Assembly: GCF_003854935.1 (NCBI RefSeq)
Contig: NZ_CP033970.1
Location: 1,612,001-1,676,000 of the forward strand
Length of the DNA stretch: 64,000 nt
Reading direction: 5' to 3'
DNA from: Cupriavidus pauculus
GTDB taxonomy: Bacteria; Pseudomonadota; Gammaproteobacteria; Burkholderiales; Burkholderiaceae
Shown: positions 52,550 through 61,501 of the stretch, one piece after another
Position numbering within the stretch: the first letter of the stretch is position 1
Layout of the letters: each line of letters begins with the position of its first letter
Translations under genes and position numbers: made by a program
Notes under the pieces: generated by a model
Databases searched by the model: none
The model's input: only the letters and a program-made list of their open reading frames with translations
What the model was told of the DNA's origin: nothing

Positions 52550-52674
52550 TTGTTGGCCACCATTTTCCCCGCCTTTCTCGTCGCACCGCCGAAATCGCCG
52601 CGCCCGGGTATGCCATTGCCCGGCCCACCGGGTTACACTGCCCGCGCCTCAGGCTCGATTCTGGATTTTTTGCG

Positions 52675-53163
52675 ATGAATGATCTGTCTCACCAGTTGTC
52701 CATGACCGTGCTGATGACGCCCGACATGGCCAATTTCTCCGGCAATGTCCACGGCGGCACCATCCTCAAGTACCTCGACATGGTGGCGTACGCCTGCGCC
52801 AGCCGCTATGCCGGCCGGTATGTCGTCACGCTGTCGGTGGACCAGGTGGTCTTCCGCCAGCCCATCCACGTGGGCGAACTCGTGACGTTCCTGGCGGCCG
52901 TGAACTTCACCGGCCGCAGTTCGATGGAAATCGGCATCAAGGTGGTGACCGAGAACATCCGCAGCAAGGTGGTGCGCCATACCAACAGCTGCTATTTCAC
53001 GATGGTGGCGGTGGACGACAACGGCACGCCGGCCGAGGTGCCGCCGCTGCAGCCGCGCGACGAGGTGGAGCGCCAGCGCTTTGAGGCCGCCCGCCAGCGC
53101 CGCGCGCTGCGCCAGGAAATGGAGCGCCGCCACGACGAGATCAAGGGGGCGACGGCCGAATGA
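52675..53163 (+). CDS. Acyl-CoA thioesterase (hotdog, YciA/BFIT type)
   Basis: A 162-residue hotdog-fold thioesterase. [22 protein letters not shown] holds the catalytic-type N-x-x-G-x-x-x-GG-x-x-x-x-x-D pattern, [17 protein letters not shown] and the basic C-terminal tail are also typical. It hydrolyses acyl-CoAs, probably as a hexamer in the cytosol. Its stop overlaps the creA start by four bases (ATGA). Confidence 0.88.
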   Translation: MNDLSHQLSMTVLMTPDMANFSGNVHGGTILKYLDMVAYACASRYAGRYVVTLSVDQVVFRQPIHVGELVTFLAAVNFTGRSSMEIGIKVVTENIRSKVVRHTNSCYFTMVAVDDNGTPAEVPPLQPRDEVERQRFEAARQRRALRQEMERRHDEIKGATAE

Positions 53164-53636
53164 CGTCCACTGCATCGCGATGCGCGCTGGCCCTGGGCCT
53201 GGCCGCGCTGGCCACGGCCGCCGCAGCCGAGGAAATCGGCAGCGTATCGACCCATTTCCGCGTCACGGGGTCCGACAAGGTCGTCATCGAAGCCTACGAC
53301 GACCCGGCCGTGGACGGCGTGACGTGCTACGTGTCGCGGGCGCGCACCGGCGGCATCAAGGGCTCGCTCGGCATGGCCGAGGACCCGGCCGAGGCGTCGA
53401 TTGCCTGCCGCCAGGTGGGTCCCATCGCGTTCAAGGGGCCGGTGAAGCAGCAGGAGGACGTGTTCTCCGAACGCATGTCGGTGCTCTTCAAGACGCTGCA
53501 CGTGGTGCGCGCCGTGGATCGCAAGCGCAACACGCTGGTCTACCTGACCTACTCGGACCGGATCGTCAGCGGCAGCCCCCAGAACGCCGTGACCGCCGTG
53601 CCGGTGCCGGCCGCCACGCCCATCCCGGTCAAGTAG
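53160..53636 (+). CDS. creA: CreA-family periplasmic protein
   Basis: A 158-residue exported protein: Sec signal ending at AAAAEE, then [21 protein letters not shown] and [37 protein letters not shown] (key parts [15 protein letters not shown] and IACRQVGPI), the CreA signature with two Cys. Molecular function is unknown. Translation is coupled to the thioesterase through an ATGA overlap. Confidence 0.92.
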   Translation: MTSTASRCALALGLAALATAAAAEEIGSVSTHFRVTGSDKVVIEAYDDPAVDGVTCYVSRARTGGIKGSLGMAEDPAEASIACRQVGPIAFKGPVKQQEDVFSERMSVLFKTLHVVRAVDRKRNTLVYLTYSDRIVSGSPQNAVTAVPVPAATPIPVK

Positions 53637-53657
53637 GCGCCGGCGTCTGCTGGCCCC

Positions 53658-55430
53658 TCAGGCCGCCTCGAACAGCTTGCGCAGGTTCGACTTCAGGATC
53701 TTGCCGTTCGGATTGCGCGGCAGCATGTCCTGCATGACGATGATCCGCACGGGCACCTTGAACGCGGCAAGCTGCTGGCGCACGAAGTCCTGCAGCTCGG
53801 CCTCGGTGGCCATGGCGCCGGGCTTCAGGCTGACCACCGCGCCGGGCTCCTCGCCCAGCGTGCGGTGCGCAATGCCGACCACGGCCGCGTCCATGACGGC
53901 CGGGTGCGCGTACAGCGCGCTTTCCACCTCGATGCAATAGATGTTCTCGCCGCCGCGGATCAGCATGTCCTTCATGCGGTCGACGATGTAGAGAAAGCCT
54001 TCCGCGTCCAGCCGCGCCACGTCGCCCGTGTGCAGCCAGCCGTCGACGAATGTCCTGGCCGTGGCCTCCGGCTTGTTCCAGTAGCTGTGCACGACGTTGG
54101 CGCCGCGCACCATCAGCTCGCCTATCTCGCCCGGCGGCAGCGCGTTGCCAAAGCCATCGTCGATCTTCATCTCGCCGATGGGCAGGGCCGGGCCGCTGCT
54201 GTCGGGCCGGTGGATGTATTCCTCGGCGCTGTGGCTCGTGAACGTGGCCGACGTCTCGGTCATGCCCCAGCCAATGCCGGGCGCCGCGTGGGGGAACGTC
54301 TCGTGGATGCGGCGGACCAGTTCCGGCGATGCGGGCGCGCCGCCGTAATGCATGTTTTCCAGCGACGACAGGTCGAATTCGGCCCGCTGTGGATGCTCGA
54401 TGATCTGCCACGCGATAGTCGGCACGCCGCCGGCCGACGTGCAGCGTTCGCGTTCGATCAGCGCCATGGCGCGCAGCGTGTCCCAGCGGTACTGCAGCAC
54501 GATCTTGCCGCCGTTGGCCAGCGCGCCGTTCAGCACGGACATGCAGCCGGTGACGTGGAAGAACGGCACGGCCAGCAGCGCGGCCTTCTGCGGCGCGTCG
54601 GGGTTGGGCTCCGGCACCGGCTCGCCGCGCCGCAGCAGGTTGCGCAGCGGGCTGAACTGGGCGCAGACCGCCACCGTGCAGGCGTTGCGATGGGTGCCGA
54701 CGGCGCCCTTGGGCTTGCCCGTGGTGCCGGACGTGTAGAAGATCGTCGCGTCGTCCTCGGGGTCCAGCGGCACCTGCGGCAGCGATTGCGACGGCAGCGC
54801 GGGCCAGTCCGGCGACGCGCCGATCACGCTGGACAGCGCCACGATGCGCGGGTCGTCGAACGTGGCGCCGTCCGGTGCGCGCGACACGTACACGCGCGCC
54901 AGCGCCGGGCAGTCGCGCAGGTGCGGCAGGATGCGGTCCAGCCGCTCATGGTCGACGATGGCGACGCGGCTGCCCGAATCGGTCAGCCCGTACTCCAGTT
55001 CCGGGCCGGTCCACCACGCATTGAGCGGGGTGACGATGGCGCCGGCCAGCAGCCCCGCGTAGAACGCCACGGGCCATTCGGGCAGGTTGCGCATTGCCAC
55101 GGCCACGCGGTCGCCCTTGCGCACGCCGTCGCGCACCAACTGGTGCGCCAGCTCGGTGGCGGCCAGCGCGAACGCGCGGTAGCTCACGCGCTCGTCCTCG
55201 TAGACGACGAAGGTGCGCTCGCCCCACGCCGCGGCCACCAGGAACAGGTCGCGCAGCGTGGGCGGCGCGTTCTTCCAGACCGTGGTGGGAATGCCGCGGA
55301 TCACGCGCGTCTCGGTCTCGAACGGCGCGCCGGGGGCTGTCAGCCGGGCGTGCGCGTCGGCCAGGGACATGGCCGGCCATTGCGGGCCGGCCGGCGAGGG
55401 TTGCTGCGGTTGCTGCGGATGCTGGGACAT
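53658..55430 (-). CDS. AMP-dependent acyl-CoA synthetase/ligase
   Basis: A 590-residue class I adenylate-forming enzyme that activates a carboxylic acid to acyl-AMP and then acyl-CoA. The P-loop-like motif is IFYTSGTTGKPKGAVG, the A5 motif GWGMTETSATF, the hinge region DGWLHTGDVARLDAEGFLYI, and the catalytic lysine is in NPNGKILKSNL. The acid is not clear; medium/long-chain or aromatic acids are possible. It follows the SDR gene by 24 bases on the same strand, so the two are probably one operon. Confidence 0.88.
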   Translation of the reverse strand: MSQHPQQPQQPSPAGPQWPAMSLADAHARLTAPGAPFETETRVIRGIPTTVWKNAPPTLRDLFLVAAAWGERTFVVYEDERVSYRAFALAATELAHQLVRDGVRKGDRVAVAMRNLPEWPVAFYAGLLAGAIVTPLNAWWTGPELEYGLTDSGSRVAIVDHERLDRILPHLRDCPALARVYVSRAPDGATFDDPRIVALSSVIGASPDWPALPSQSLPQVPLDPEDDATIFYTSGTTGKPKGAVGTHRNACTVAVCAQFSPLRNLLRRGEPVPEPNPDAPQKAALLAVPFFHVTGCMSVLNGALANGGKIVLQYRWDTLRAMALIERERCTSAGGVPTIAWQIIEHPQRAEFDLSSLENMHYGGAPASPELVRRIHETFPHAAPGIGWGMTETSATFTSHSAEEYIHRPDSSGPALPIGEMKIDDGFGNALPPGEIGELMVRGANVVHSYWNKPEATARTFVDGWLHTGDVARLDAEGFLYIVDRMKDMLIRGGENIYCIEVESALYAHPAVMDAAVVGIAHRTLGEEPGAVVSLKPGAMATEAELQDFVRQQLAAFKVPVRIIVMQDMLPRNPNGKILKSNLRKLFEAA

Positions 55431-55454
55431 GCAGGGCCTCCCGCGCAGGTTGGA

Positions 55455-56219
55455 CTAGATCGTGACGCCGCCGTCCACCACCATGGCCTGGCCGGTCATG
55501 AACGTGCTGGCCGCCGACGCCAGGAAGCACGCCGCGCCGGCAATCTCCACCGGCTCGCCGATGCGGCGCAGCGGCGCGTTCTCGGTGGACTGCTTGTAGC
55601 GCACCGGGTCGTCCCACAGCGCCTTGGCAAAGTCGGTCTTGATCAGCCCCGGGGCGATGCAGTTCACGCGCACGTTGTGCGGCCCGAACTCCACGGCCAG
55701 GTTGCGCGCCAGCTGGAAATCGGCGGCCTTGGAGACGTTGTAGACGCCAATCGTGGGCGACCCGCGCAGGCCGCCGATCGACGACACGATGATGATCGAA
55801 CCCTCCTTGCGCTCGATCATCTGCGGCGCCACCATCTGGATCAGCCAGTGGTTCGAGATCACGTTGTTGTCCAGCACCTTGCGGAACTGCTCGTCCGACA
55901 CGCCGCTCATCGGCCCGTAGTAGGGGTTGGACGCGGCATTGCAGACCAGCACGTCCACCTTGCCGAAGGTGCGGTTGGCCTCGTCCACCAGGTGCTGGAG
56001 CGCCTCTTTCGACGAGATATTGGCCGCCACGGCCAGCGCGGTGCCGGCGCCGTGCTGCGCGTTGATGGCATCGGCCACTTCCTGGCACGCCTCGATCTTG
56101 CGCGACGAGATGACGACCTTGGCGCCCTGGACGGCCATTTGCTCGGCGATGGCGCGGCCGATACCGCGCGAGGATCCGGTGATGACGGCAACCTTGCCCG
56201 ACAGATCGAACAACGACAT
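55455..56219 (-). CDS. Short-chain dehydrogenase/reductase (SDR)
   Basis: A 254-residue classical SDR. NAD(P) motif TGSSRGIGRAIA, NAAS (CNAASNPYYG), catalytic Ser in IIIVSSIGG and YxxxK in VYNVSKAADF. Related to 3-hydroxyacyl-CoA or 3-oxoacyl reductases and DHRS4-like enzymes. Together with the downstream acyl-CoA ligase it suggests oxidation of an acid after CoA activation. Confidence 0.9.
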   Translation of the reverse strand: MSLFDLSGKVAVITGSSRGIGRAIAEQMAVQGAKVVISSRKIEACQEVADAINAQHGAGTALAVAANISSKEALQHLVDEANRTFGKVDVLVCNAASNPYYGPMSGVSDEQFRKVLDNNVISNHWLIQMVAPQMIERKEGSIIIVSSIGGLRGSPTIGVYNVSKAADFQLARNLAVEFGPHNVRVNCIAPGLIKTDFAKALWDDPVRYKQSTENAPLRRIGEPVEIAGAACFLASAASTFMTGQAMVVDGGVTI

Positions 56220-56410
56220 GGGATGTCTCCTGAAAGGATGGCCGGCGGTACGTGCCGCCGGCCGGAATCGTGGATTGGCCGGGACATTATGGGCAGCCGC
56301 ACCCCCTCAGTCCACAGCCGGGCCGGCCCGCCGGGGCCGGTATCAGCAAACTTTCTGCCGGCAATTCACGCGATGCATGGCGCGTGCCGCAGCGCGGAAT
56401 CGGGCGGGCG

Positions 56411-57316
56411 TCAGGATGCCGCCAGCACCGCCGGCAGCCGGGCGGCCAGCGCGGCACGCAGCGCGTCGTCCAGGTGGATGCCGAAGCGGCCGGCCAGCAC
56501 GTCGATGGTCTCGTCGGCACTGGCCAGCACCGTGCGGCGCACCGCGCCGCCGGGCGGGCGCTCGGTCAGCGTGGCGTTGCCAAGGGCCAGCCGCGTGCCG
56601 TCCGCCTCCGTGCGGGCGGCGATCAGCGTGCGCGTGAAGTGGCTGTCCGGATGCGTCGACACGAACCAGTTGCGCGCCACGTAGTCGATCCGGGGCTGCG
56701 GGGTCAGGTCGAACCGGTACAGCACGCGCCACGTGTCTGCATCGTCAGCGTCTCCGGCGTCCGGATCGCGTACCGCAAGGTCGTAGCAATGAAAGCCGGT
56801 GCCAGCGGCATCGGCTGGGGGCGGGCGCAGCCGGTACGGCGACGCAACGCCGCCCGCGGGCGGGATCGGCAGCGACAGCGGCAGCGCGCGGTCCGGCGTG
56901 GGCCCGCCAAAGCCGACGTCCGCCACGTAGCTCTCGTGCGCCACCTCCACGCGCAGCAGCATGTGCGAGAGCCCGGTCGGCCGTTCGTCGGGCACGTTCC
57001 AGCGCACGCGCGCCGCCAGCGGCACGGCCGTGTAGCCCAGCGACTTCAGCCCGGCGCAGAACAGCGTGTTCAGTTCGAAACAGTAGCCGCCGCGGCTCTG
57101 GCGCACGAGCTTGTCGAACACGGCGGGCGGCTCGATGTCGACGCGCCAGCCCACCAGCGGCGTCAGGTTCTCGAATGGCAGGTGCGCCAGGTGGGCGGCG
57201 ATCAGTGCGTCCAGCGTGGCCAGCGTCGGCGGCGGCACGGCGTGGATGCCGATGCGCCGCAGCCAGGCATCGCGCTGGTCGGCGGAGAGGGCGGGTATTT
57301 CGTCGATGGCACGCAT
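56411..57316 (-). CDS. nat: Arylamine N-acetyltransferase
   Basis: A 301-residue cytosolic enzyme that moves acetyl from acetyl-CoA to arylamines and hydrazines. The Cys-His-Asp triad is Cys79 (SRGGYCFELN), His118 (GLSHMLLRV) and Asp133 (VADVGFG). HLAHLPFENLTPL near the start is also characteristic. The length slightly exceeds the usual 275-285 residues owing to an acidic insert (DPDAGDADDADTW). ATG 57316 is used; longer in-frame starts are not family-like. Confidence 0.9.
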   Translation of the reverse strand: MRAIDEIPALSADQRDAWLRRIGIHAVPPPTLATLDALIAAHLAHLPFENLTPLVGWRVDIEPPAVFDKLVRQSRGGYCFELNTLFCAGLKSLGYTAVPLAARVRWNVPDERPTGLSHMLLRVEVAHESYVADVGFGGPTPDRALPLSLPIPPAGGVASPYRLRPPPADAAGTGFHCYDLAVRDPDAGDADDADTWRVLYRFDLTPQPRIDYVARNWFVSTHPDSHFTRTLIAARTEADGTRLALGNATLTERPPGGAVRRTVLASADETIDVLAGRFGIHLDDALRAALAARLPAVLAAS

Positions 57317-57505
57317 GGCGGCTTTGGGGTGATTTAGTGGGGCGGCTCGAATGGCGGGGAAGTCCTCTTCCCGAGCGCGCGGTGTCTCACTAATATAAAT
57401 CCACATCAAAACCGGGTTGGCGGCGTGGTTTCGCGGCATCGCGGCATCGCGCGGCGGCCCTGGGAAAACAGGCCGGAACACCGGCCATCCACCGGAGACG
57501 TCCCC

Positions 57506-58003
57506 GTGAAAACCCTGATCGATCATCTTGCCCAGTACGCCGCGTACCACCGCGATGCGCGCAACGTATTCACCCATTTCATCGGTATCCCGATGATCGT
57601 GCTGGCGGTGACCGCGCTGCTCGGGCGGCCGGTCATGCCGCTGGGCGACGGCGCGCTGTTCGTGACGCCGGCCATCGTCGTGTACGTGCTGGCGTGCCTG
57701 TTCTACCTGCGGCTGTCGTTCGGCTTTGGCGTGGCGATGGCCGCGATCCTGGCCGTGTTCGTCTGGGCCGGGGCCTGCATTGCCGCGTTTTCCACGCCGG
57801 CCTGGCTGGCCACGGGCATCGGCCTGTTCGTGGCCGGATGGGTCATCCAGTTCGTCGGCCACTACTTCGAAGGACGCAAGCCGGCCTTTGTCGACGACAT
57901 CATGGGCCTGCTCGTGGGCCCGCTTTTCCTGGTGGCGGAGACCGCTTTCGCGCTGGGCCTGGCGCGTGGCACGCGCGATGCGGTGGCCGCGCACGCGCAC
58001 TGA
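57506..58003 (+). CDS. DUF962/Mpo1-like membrane protein
   Basis: A 165-residue protein with about four membrane helices. AAYHRDARNVFTHFIGIP near the start and IQFVGHYFEGRKPAFVDD near the end contain the spaced His residues of the Mpo1/YGL010w family; the yeast member is a metal-dependent dioxygenase of fatty-acid alpha-oxidation, and bacterial members are uncharacterised. The start is a GTG at 57506 with GGAGA eight bases upstream. Confidence 0.82.
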   Translation: MKTLIDHLAQYAAYHRDARNVFTHFIGIPMIVLAVTALLGRPVMPLGDGALFVTPAIVVYVLACLFYLRLSFGFGVAMAAILAVFVWAGACIAAFSTPAWLATGIGLFVAGWVIQFVGHYFEGRKPAFVDDIMGLLVGPLFLVAETAFALGLARGTRDAVAAHAH

Positions 58004-58274
58004 ACACGCCCGTTCCGGACGCGTGCGGCGCGTGGGCGAAGCGCGAAAGTGGGGGGACGTGGCGCTTCGCAGCGTTGGTGCTGACGCAAACCAGCGACAA
58101 AACCCGGGGTTTTCACTTGGTTTGACCTGCCGCATGTGAGAAAACCCCTTTACTTCTGGCGGTTTCCGCTATGATTCAGTGCGTGCCGGCCAGCACGAAT
58201 CGCCATGCAGCGATGCTTGCAACGTGCGGGCGAATCGGCCGGGACTTCAATCTTCAACTCTCGTACATCCAGAT

Positions 58275-58736
58275 ATGGCGACCAAAGCGAAACCGACCGC
58301 GAAGACTGCAACCAAGCCTGCTGCCAAGAAGGCCGCAGCAACCAAGGCACCCGTGAAGGCTGCCGCTAAGAAGGCCGCCGCTCCGGCCAAGAAGGCTGCG
58401 CCGGCTGCCACGCCGACCATGAAGCCGCTGAAGGACACCTTCAACAAGTCGAGCCTGGTCGCTCACCTGGTAGCGCAAACCCAGCTCGAAGCCAAGGCCG
58501 TGAAGTCGGTGCTGGCCCATCTCGAAAACACCATCGTCAGCGCGCTGAACAAGAAGGGCGCCGGCGAATTCACGCTGCCGGGCCTGCTGAAGGTGACCGC
58601 CCAGCAAGTGCCGGCCAAGAAGAAGCGCTTCGGCAAGGACCCGTTCACCGGTGAAGAGCGTTGGTTCCCGGCCAAGCCGGCCAGCGTCAAGGTCAAGGTC
58701 CGTCCGCTGAAGAAGCTGAAGGACGCCGCGGCCTGA
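58275..58736 (+). CDS. HU-like protein with a histone H1-like N-terminal tail
   Basis: A 153-residue protein. Residues 1-48 are almost only Ala, Lys, Pro and Thr (repeats like KAAAPAKKAAPAATP), resembling a eukaryotic H1 tail. Residues 50-150 form an HU/IHF-type fold: FNKSSLVAHLVAQTQLEAKAV, then GEFTLPGLLKVTAQQVPAKKKR and KPASVKVKVRPLKKLKDA. The tail is N-terminal, opposite to mycobacterial HupB. The second HU-type gene in the window. A possible -10 TATGAT lies at 58170-58175. Terminator follows. Confidence 0.9.
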   Translation: MATKAKPTAKTATKPAAKKAAATKAPVKAAAKKAAAPAKKAAPAATPTMKPLKDTFNKSSLVAHLVAQTQLEAKAVKSVLAHLENTIVSALNKKGAGEFTLPGLLKVTAQQVPAKKKRFGKDPFTGEERWFPAKPASVKVKVRPLKKLKDAAA

Positions 58737-58796
58737 TAGCCCGATCCCTTTGGAAGTCGCCTGCCCGATACCGGCCCGCCGGTACCGGGTGGCTTG

Positions 58797-58829
58797 AAAC
58801 CCCACGTTCGCGAGAGCGTGGGGTTTTTT
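58797..58829 (+). terminator. Rho-independent terminator of the tailed HU gene
   Basis: CCCCACG (58800-58806) pairs with CGTGGGG (58817-58823), with flanking AAA/TTT extending the stem and a T run of six. Confidence 0.88.
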
Positions 58830-58844
58830 GTTGGGCCGGGCGGC

Positions 58845-59837
58845 TCAGTACGCCTTGAAGTTGGCCGCCACGCGCTGGCGCAGGAAATCGCCGGCCGTGA
58901 TGGGCGGATACCGCTTCGCCGGCCCCTCGATCCGCGCGTCGCGGTTGGCCTGGCAGAAGAACGCGAGGCTGTAGCGCGGCCCCATGTACTCGCCCGGCGC
59001 GGGGTTGCGCACGCGGTGGAAGTTCGACGGTAGCTGGTCGTCGCTCCAGCGCATCAGCATGTCGCCGATGTTGCAGGTGATCACGTCCTCGTCGGGCGGG
59101 ATCGGCGTCCACGCCTGCGCGTCCATCTCCTTGCCCGGACACACCTGCAGGCCGCCCTGGCCCTGGCGCTGGAACAGCAGCGTCAGGCAGTCGAAATCGG
59201 TATGGGCGCCCGCCCGCCACAGGTCGAGCTTGTCCTGGGCTTCGGCCGGGATCGCGTAGTAGTGCAGCAGCCGCAGCGTGCTCTGGTAGTCGGGCGCGGC
59301 CGGGTCGTGCGCGCGCGTGAAGAATTCGCTGTCGAAGCCGAGCCGGTCGGCAAAGCAGGACAGCACCTTCATGCCGACGTGCCAGCACTGCCGCTCGAAG
59401 GCCAGCATCGTCGCCCGGAAGCCGGCCAGTTCATCCTCAGACGGCCACAGCGCCGCCATGTGCGGGCGCGTGATCTGGTACGACTCCTTCTGGTCCGGCG
59501 TGCCCGTGGACGGCCGCACCTGCGCGCGCGATTCCCAGCCGGCGTTGTTGGCCTTCTGCAGCGGATACCTGGCCTTGACGGGCTCCGGCAGCGCGAAGAA
59601 GCGCTCGGTCATCGCAAACGCCTCGCGCACGGCGGCCAGGTCGATGCCGTGGTTGTCGATCTGGAAGAAGCCGATGTCGGTGGCCGCCTGCCAGAGCTGG
59701 TCGGCGATCACCGCCTTGCGGCGCGCGAAGTCGGACAGGTCGATGCGCCGGATCTCGCGCGCGTCGGTCTCGCGGCCGTGCGCGCCCATGCGCGCTTCGC
59801 GGTCCAGTTCGTGGAGGGGGAGGGTGGTGTCGATCAT
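58845..59837 (-). CDS. Isopenicillin N synthase-like 2-oxoglutarate/Fe(II) oxygenase
   Basis: A 330-residue oxygenase. The N-terminal DIOX_N part contains IGFFQIDNHGID and FFALPEPVKARY. The iron facial triad is GAHTDFDCLTLL (His, Asp) and NFHRVRNP (His), and PRYSLAFF supplies the RxS motif for 2-oxoglutarate or substrate carboxylate. These enzymes hydroxylate or desaturate small molecules; the substrate here is unknown. Single gene on the minus strand between the HU terminator and kdgD. Confidence 0.88.
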   Translation of the reverse strand: MIDTTLPLHELDREARMGAHGRETDAREIRRIDLSDFARRKAVIADQLWQAATDIGFFQIDNHGIDLAAVREAFAMTERFFALPEPVKARYPLQKANNAGWESRAQVRPSTGTPDQKESYQITRPHMAALWPSEDELAGFRATMLAFERQCWHVGMKVLSCFADRLGFDSEFFTRAHDPAAPDYQSTLRLLHYYAIPAEAQDKLDLWRAGAHTDFDCLTLLFQRQGQGGLQVCPGKEMDAQAWTPIPPDEDVITCNIGDMLMRWSDDQLPSNFHRVRNPAPGEYMGPRYSLAFFCQANRDARIEGPAKRYPPITAGDFLRQRVAANFKAY

Positions 59838-60106
59838 GTCGTTCCGGGGTTCAGGAAAGGTGAACGGGCCGGCCGACGGCGGAGGCAGGGCCCGGCAGGG
59901 CTCTCGATCTCCGGCGCTCGGCGCGGACAATCAAGAGCAATTTCCTGCCGCCCAGCCAGGGGAGGGGGCGGTTGAACGCTTCTACTCTTCGGTGCGGGGT
60001 ACAGCAGGTTTCGGGCCAGCCCGGACACGCTCGCACGTATCGTCAAAGCGCCAGAATGGCGCACGCGCGCCCGCTGGCGGGGCAGGTCGCGCAGCGGCGG
60101 GGCATG
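59838..60106. other. Intergenic region upstream of the oxygenase
   Basis: About 270 bases without a credible gene. It should carry the oxygenase promoter on the minus strand; no clear -35/-10 pair or repeat was recognised. Confidence 0.4.
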
Positions 60107-60134
60107 AAAAAGCCGACCCGAAGGTCGGCTTTTG
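60107..60134 (-). terminator. Rho-independent terminator of kdgD
   Basis: AGCCGACC (60111-60118) pairs with GGTCGGCT (60123-60130) around CGAA; on the minus strand the loop is TTCG and a T run follows. It lies about 20 bases beyond the kdgD stop. Confidence 0.85.
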
Positions 60135-60152
60135 GCGGTAGCGCAGTCCGGC

Positions 60153-61067
60153 TTATTGCGAACCGAGCTTCTTGATCAGGACGTCCAGCTTGCCCATTTC
60201 TTCCTCGGTCAGGTCGGTCAGCGGCGCGCGCACGGGTCCGGCATCGTGGCCCACCAGCTTGGCGCCGGCCTTGACGATCGACACGGCGTAGCCATGCTTG
60301 CGGTTGCGGATGTCCAGGTACGGCAGGAAGAAGTCGTCGATCAGGCGGCCGATCGTGGCTTCGTCGTTGGCGGCCACGGCACGGTAGAACTCCATCGCGG
60401 TCTTCGGGATGAAGTTGAACACGGCCGACGAGTACACCGGCACGCCCAGCGCCTTGTAGGCGGCGGCGTAGACTTCGGCGGTGGGCAGGCCGCCCAGGTA
60501 GGCCAGGCGGTCGCCGAGCTTGCGGCGCACGCGCACCATGGCCTCGATGTCACCCACGCCGTCCTTGAAGCCGATCAGGTTCGGGCACTTGTCGACAACC
60601 TTGGCCAGCAGCTCGGCGCCGATGCGCGAGTTGGCACGGTTGTAGACGATCACGCCGCACTTGGTGGCCTTGCAGACCTCTTCGATGTGGTTGGCGATGC
60701 CATCTTCGCTGGCTTCCGTCAAGTAGTGCGGCATCAGCAGGATGCCGTGGGCGCCCAGGCGCTCGGCTTCCTTGGCGTATTCGATGGCCACGCGGGTCGG
60801 GCCGCCGGCGCCGGCCAGGATGGGCACCTTGCCACGGCAGGTTTCCACCGCGGTGCGGATCACGTTCGAATAGTCCTGCTGCGTCAGCGAGAAGAATTCA
60901 CCGGTGCCGCCAGCGGCGAACAGGGCCGAGGCGCCGTACGGGGCCAGCCATTCCAGTCGGGCGGCGTAGGTGTCGGCGCGGAAGTTGCCTTGCGCGTCAA
61001 AGTCGGTGATGGGAAACGAGAGCAGGCCTTCCGAGATAATCTGCTTCAGTTCTTGCGGTGTAGTCAT
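60153..61067 (-). CDS. kdgD: 5-dehydro-4-deoxyglucarate dehydratase
   Basis: A 304-residue member of the dihydrodipicolinate synthase superfamily. It decarboxylates and dehydrates 5-dehydro-4-deoxy-D-glucarate to 2-oxoglutarate semialdehyde in the glucarate/galactarate route. The Schiff-base Lys168 is in [10 protein letters not shown], the active-site Tyr142 in IVYNRANSR and the GxxGE-type loop in [12 protein letters not shown]. Length and these segments separate it from DapA. Divergent from the transporter and garD, which supply its substrate. Confidence 0.93.
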   Translation of the reverse strand: MTTPQELKQIISEGLLSFPITDFDAQGNFRADTYAARLEWLAPYGASALFAAGGTGEFFSLTQQDYSNVIRTAVETCRGKVPILAGAGGPTRVAIEYAKEAERLGAHGILLMPHYLTEASEDGIANHIEEVCKATKCGVIVYNRANSRIGAELLAKVVDKCPNLIGFKDGVGDIEAMVRVRRKLGDRLAYLGGLPTAEVYAAAYKALGVPVYSSAVFNFIPKTAMEFYRAVAANDEATIGRLIDDFFLPYLDIRNRKHGYAVSIVKAGAKLVGHDAGPVRAPLTDLTEEEMGKLDVLIKKLGSQ

Positions 61068-61501
61068 GTCGCTCTTCCTGGTCGCCACATGGCGAATGGT
61101 GGGTTGGGTGTGGAACAAGGCCGGTGCCTGTACTCGTTCCATCGTTGTGATGTTTCGAGATAAGTCATCGTACAACTAACCCTGGGGCCGTGCAAGCGGT
61201 ACGGCGCCAACCAAGGGAAAACCCCGGTACCTGGCAGACATTCGGGTGGCGTTTCGGGTGTCTGGGTAGGGACGAACAGGGCGATGACGGCGTGCATTAA
61301 ATCCCCGCAAACCCGCAAGCTGATTGAAAGGTCGGCGCTTCAGCCGATGCACCGGAAGACGGCGCCGTGCACCACGTCAGGGTAAACGCGCACTGTGGTG
61401 GAAGGAACCGCGTCTCTATAATTCTGGTCGTACGACGACATATCACACGCCGGTCCCGACGCATTCCCGCATCCTGGTCCGCCGGCTGTGCGGAGACCCA
61501 G
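61068..61501. other. Divergent regulatory region of the galactarate genes
   Basis: About 430 bases with no gene. It carries two related decamers: ATCGTACAAC at 61167-61176 near kdgD and GTCGTACGAC at 61427-61436 near the transporter. The GTCGTACGAC copy is a perfect palindrome. No regulator gene lies between the two operons. Confidence 0.6.
61417..61436 (+). promoter_or_regulatory. -10 box and overlapping palindromic operator of the transporter-garD operon
   Basis: TATAAT (61417-61422) is a perfect -10 hexamer; the expected start site near 61429 falls inside the palindrome GTCGTACGAC (61427-61436). No good -35 is visible 17 bases upstream. A repressor on the palindrome, for example of the FadR/GntR type that reads TCGTACGA-like cores, would block initiation. 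A second, imperfect copy at 61167-61176 could serve kdgD. Confidence 0.6.

Noticed and set aside
53865-56684. Open frame of about 940 codons on the plus strand across the acyl-CoA ligase and SDR genes
   Set aside because: Antisense to two well-defined enzymes; low-complexity translation rich in His, Arg, Gly and Gln with no family resemblance.
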